Part shown: positions 42,521 through 44,043 of the stretch, in pieces
How positions within the stretch are numbered: the stretch's first letter is position 1
How the letters are laid out: every line of letters starts with the position of its first letter
Source of the DNA: Bacteroidia bacterium
GTDB lineage: Bacteria; Bacteroidota; Bacteroidia; Chitinophagales; Saprospiraceae
Reading direction: 5' to 3'
Length of the DNA: 44,043 bases
NCBI GenBank assembly: GCA_030426765.1
Contig: JAUHXV010000027.1
Span: 1-44,043 of the forward strand
Translations under genes and position numbers: made by a program
The notes under the pieces: generated by a model
Seen by the model: the letters and a program-made list of their open reading frames with translations, nothing else
Told to the model about the DNA's origin: nothing
Database searches by the model: none

Positions 42521-44043
42521 ATGATCCTGATGAGGCAGATATTTGTTTTGACAGCGGCACTGGTATTTTTTGTCAGTGCCTGTACCTTTACCCGGAAGGT
42601 GCGTACCGGAATGCAGGCTTATGAAGTGAAACAGTATTCAGTAGCCACTCAGCTCTTCGCTGAAGAATATGAATCCACCACACTAAAATCAGACCGAGCC
42701 ATTCTGGCTTTTTATGCGGGAGAATCCTTCAGCCAGATGGGCGAGCCCCAGGCCGCTGCTGACTGGTATCTCAAGGCAAGTGAAAACGGATATGGTCCGG
42801 AAGCGAACGAGAGCTATGCCGATGCGCTAAAAAAACAGGAGAAGTATGCAGAAGCTATGGCTGTGTATGAAGAACTGTTTCAACAAACCCCGGGCAATGC
42901 CGGATACCGCGCCAATGTGAATCTCTGTCGCCAGGCCTATGAATGGAGCAATCAGAAAAACGAATCCGTGACGATCACGTCAGCTGAGTTTAATAGCCCC
43001 GGTGCAGATTATTCACCGGTGCCGACCGGCCCCGGCGAATTGATGTTTACCAGCGACTGGGATCCGGGTAACGGAGATACCTACCTGTGGACCGGAAGAG
43101 GTTTTTCCAATATCTACGAAGTGAATATTACCTCAGGCATAATTGATCTCTTTGATGACGTGATCAATACTGAAAAAAATGAAGGGACAGGGGTGATCGA
43201 TCCTGAAGGCGGGATGATGGTGTTTACCCGTTGCTACGTAAAGGATGATTACGATGCCTGGTGCAAACTGATGTACAGCTACCTGCGGGGTGGTATCTGG
43301 TCAACCCCGGAACCTTTTTGGTTTGTCAAAGAAGGTATCAACTACGGACATCCTGCCTTTGCCGCCAATGGCACCACGTTGTTTTTCTCTTCAGACGATC
43401 CCGCAGGTCAGGGAGGTCATGATCTCTATATTTCTCAGTTTGACCCAAGTGAAGGCTGGTCAGAGCCGGTCAATATCGGAGGTGCAATCAATACTTCCGG
43501 CAACGAACAATATCCCACCGTTTTTGGAGACACCTTGTATTTCTCTTCGGATAAGCTCGCCGGATTGGGAGGCCTTGATATTTTTAAAACCTATCTCGCT
43601 GCAGACGGGAGCTGGGTATCACCCATTAACTTGAGAGCACCTTTCAACAGTGGTGGCGATGACTTTGGTTTTGTCATTGACACGTTTACGCCCCTGACAG
43701 AAGGCAATATTATGCACGGTTATTTCACTTCTTCCAGAAATGGAGGTGCCGGAGGAGACGACATATACGCATTTTCTGTTTCCGGCATAAAAGATGATAT
43801 TGAAATTGTCGATCAACCAGTGGAAGAGATTCCGGAAGAAGAATTGATCGATTATCAGTTGTACCTCGTGCTTCGGGTGATGGAGCCCCAGTTTAAAGAC
43901 AAAGGTGACCCCAACAGTCCGCGCATTGGGATGCGACCGTTGCCTAATGGTCCCATCATTGTAACAGAAGGAGTCACGGATCAGCGGTTTGTGACTGACG
44001 AACTCGGGCAATTTCTCACGCGTCTCGAGTGGGGAAAGGCTTA
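42521..44043 (+). CDS. TPR/PD40 envelope lipoprotein, OmpA-associated family (cut by window end)
   Basis: At least 507 residues, open to the last base, so the 3' end is missing. The signal peptide ends in a lipobox, FFVSAC, from ATG 42521 (or 42530). Tetratricopeptide-like helices follow (about 25-150; e.g. AADWYLKASENG, YAEAMAVYEELF). A beta-propeller region then carries PD40/WD40-like repeats with SSDDPAGQGGHDLYI, SSDKLAGLGGLDIF and SSRNGGAGGDDIYAF. The order TPR-PD40 followed by a regulatory-like domain is that of PorE-type Bacteroidota proteins, which end in a peptidoglycan-binding OmpA domain; that part would lie beyond the window. A structural envelope or T9SS-linked role is inferred. 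Confidence 0.85.
   Translation, partial: MILMRQIFVLTAALVFFVSACTFTRKVRTGMQAYEVKQYSVATQLFAEEYESTTLKSDRAILAFYAGESFSQMGEPQAAADWYLKASENGYGPEANESYADALKKQEKYAEAMAVYEELFQQTPGNAGYRANVNLCRQAYEWSNQKNESVTITSAEFNSPGADYSPVPTGPGELMFTSDWDPGNGDTYLWTGRGFSNIYEVNITSGIIDLFDDVINTEKNEGTGVIDPEGGMMVFTRCYVKDDYDAWCKLMYSYLRGGIWSTPEPFWFVKEGINYGHPAFAANGTTLFFSSDDPAGQGGHDLYISQFDPSEGWSEPVNIGGAINTSGNEQYPTVFGDTLYFSSDKLAGLGGLDIFKTYLAADGSWVSPINLRAPFNSGGDDFGFVIDTFTPLTEGNIMHGYFTSSRNGGAGGDDIYAFSVSGIKDDIEIVDQPVEEIPEEELIDYQLYLVLRVMEPQFKDKGDPNSPRIGMRPLPNGPIIVTEGVTDQRFVTDELGQFLTRLEWGKA

Noticed and set aside
43619..44011. 130-codon minus-strand frame near the window end
   Set aside because: Antisense shadow of the PD40 lipoprotein, whose continuous frame contains clear PD40 repeats.

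Overview
The window looks like a chromosomal segment of a Bacteroidota bacterium, most likely a Saprospiria-type lineage. The evidence is a 1562-residue secreted protein ending in a gliding-motility/T9SS type B sorting domain, a fused-type SecDF, Bacteroidota-style -7 promoter boxes (TAnnTTTG) in front of many genes, very little Shine-Dalgarno signal, and an ECF sigma factor coupled to a membrane-anchored beta-barrel protein. Genus-level placement is not possible from the sequence alone. The Na+-NQR and NhaD genes fit a sodium-rich (marine or brackish) habitat; that is inference.

Layout. 1-891: non-coding, with degenerate direct repeats, a GTTAACC-rich tract and one copy of a perfect 32-bp palindrome. 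892-2721: typA/bipA. 2722-3348: an array of the same palindrome, partly in ~125-bp tandem units, then two terminators. 3349-6365 (minus): ECF sigma factor, membrane-anchored beta-barrel protein and lipoprotein in one operon. 6814-7863: PA0069-type radical SAM protein. 7914-17052: sodium-energetics region with NhaD antiporter, CBS protein, an NqrM-like cysteine protein, and a minus-strand nqrABCDEF-apbE operon. 17246-17653: ArfB-like peptidyl-tRNA hydrolase. 17807-24332: tetR-tolC-adaptor-RND efflux operon. 24388-25369: Kazal-domain lipoprotein and a DUF2238 membrane protein. 25494-30182: giant T9SS cargo. 30187-31222 (minus): ridA-queE. 31278-33878 (minus): pyrE-M42 peptidase-UbiA-like. 33892-39000: small housekeeping genes (NUDIX, PLP-binding protein, TonB-like microprotein, deoxynucleoside kinase, ABC ATPase, cobalamin adenosyltransferase, DUF547, TerB-like). 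39300-42390: secDF with an apparent +1 frameshift. 42521-end: a TPR/PD40 envelope lipoprotein cut by the window edge.

How the genes work together. NQR pumps Na+ during NADH:quinone oxidation. ApbE adds FMN to NqrB and NqrC, and the NqrM-like protein probably helps iron delivery to NqrD/E. NhaD exchanges Na+ for H+, so one 9-kb block holds a whole sodium cycle. SecDF, the T9SS cargo, the PD40 lipoprotein and the sigma/barrel operon all concern the envelope and secretion.

I did not find a clearly new multi-gene system. The features most worth a second look are the 32-bp palindrome family around typA, the secDF frameshift, the 63-residue TonB-like microprotein, the sigma/TM/barrel operon, the inverted repeat around the Kazal gene start, and the Bacteroidota form of NqrM converging on apbE. 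No tRNA, rRNA, CRISPR array or intact insertion sequence was seen.
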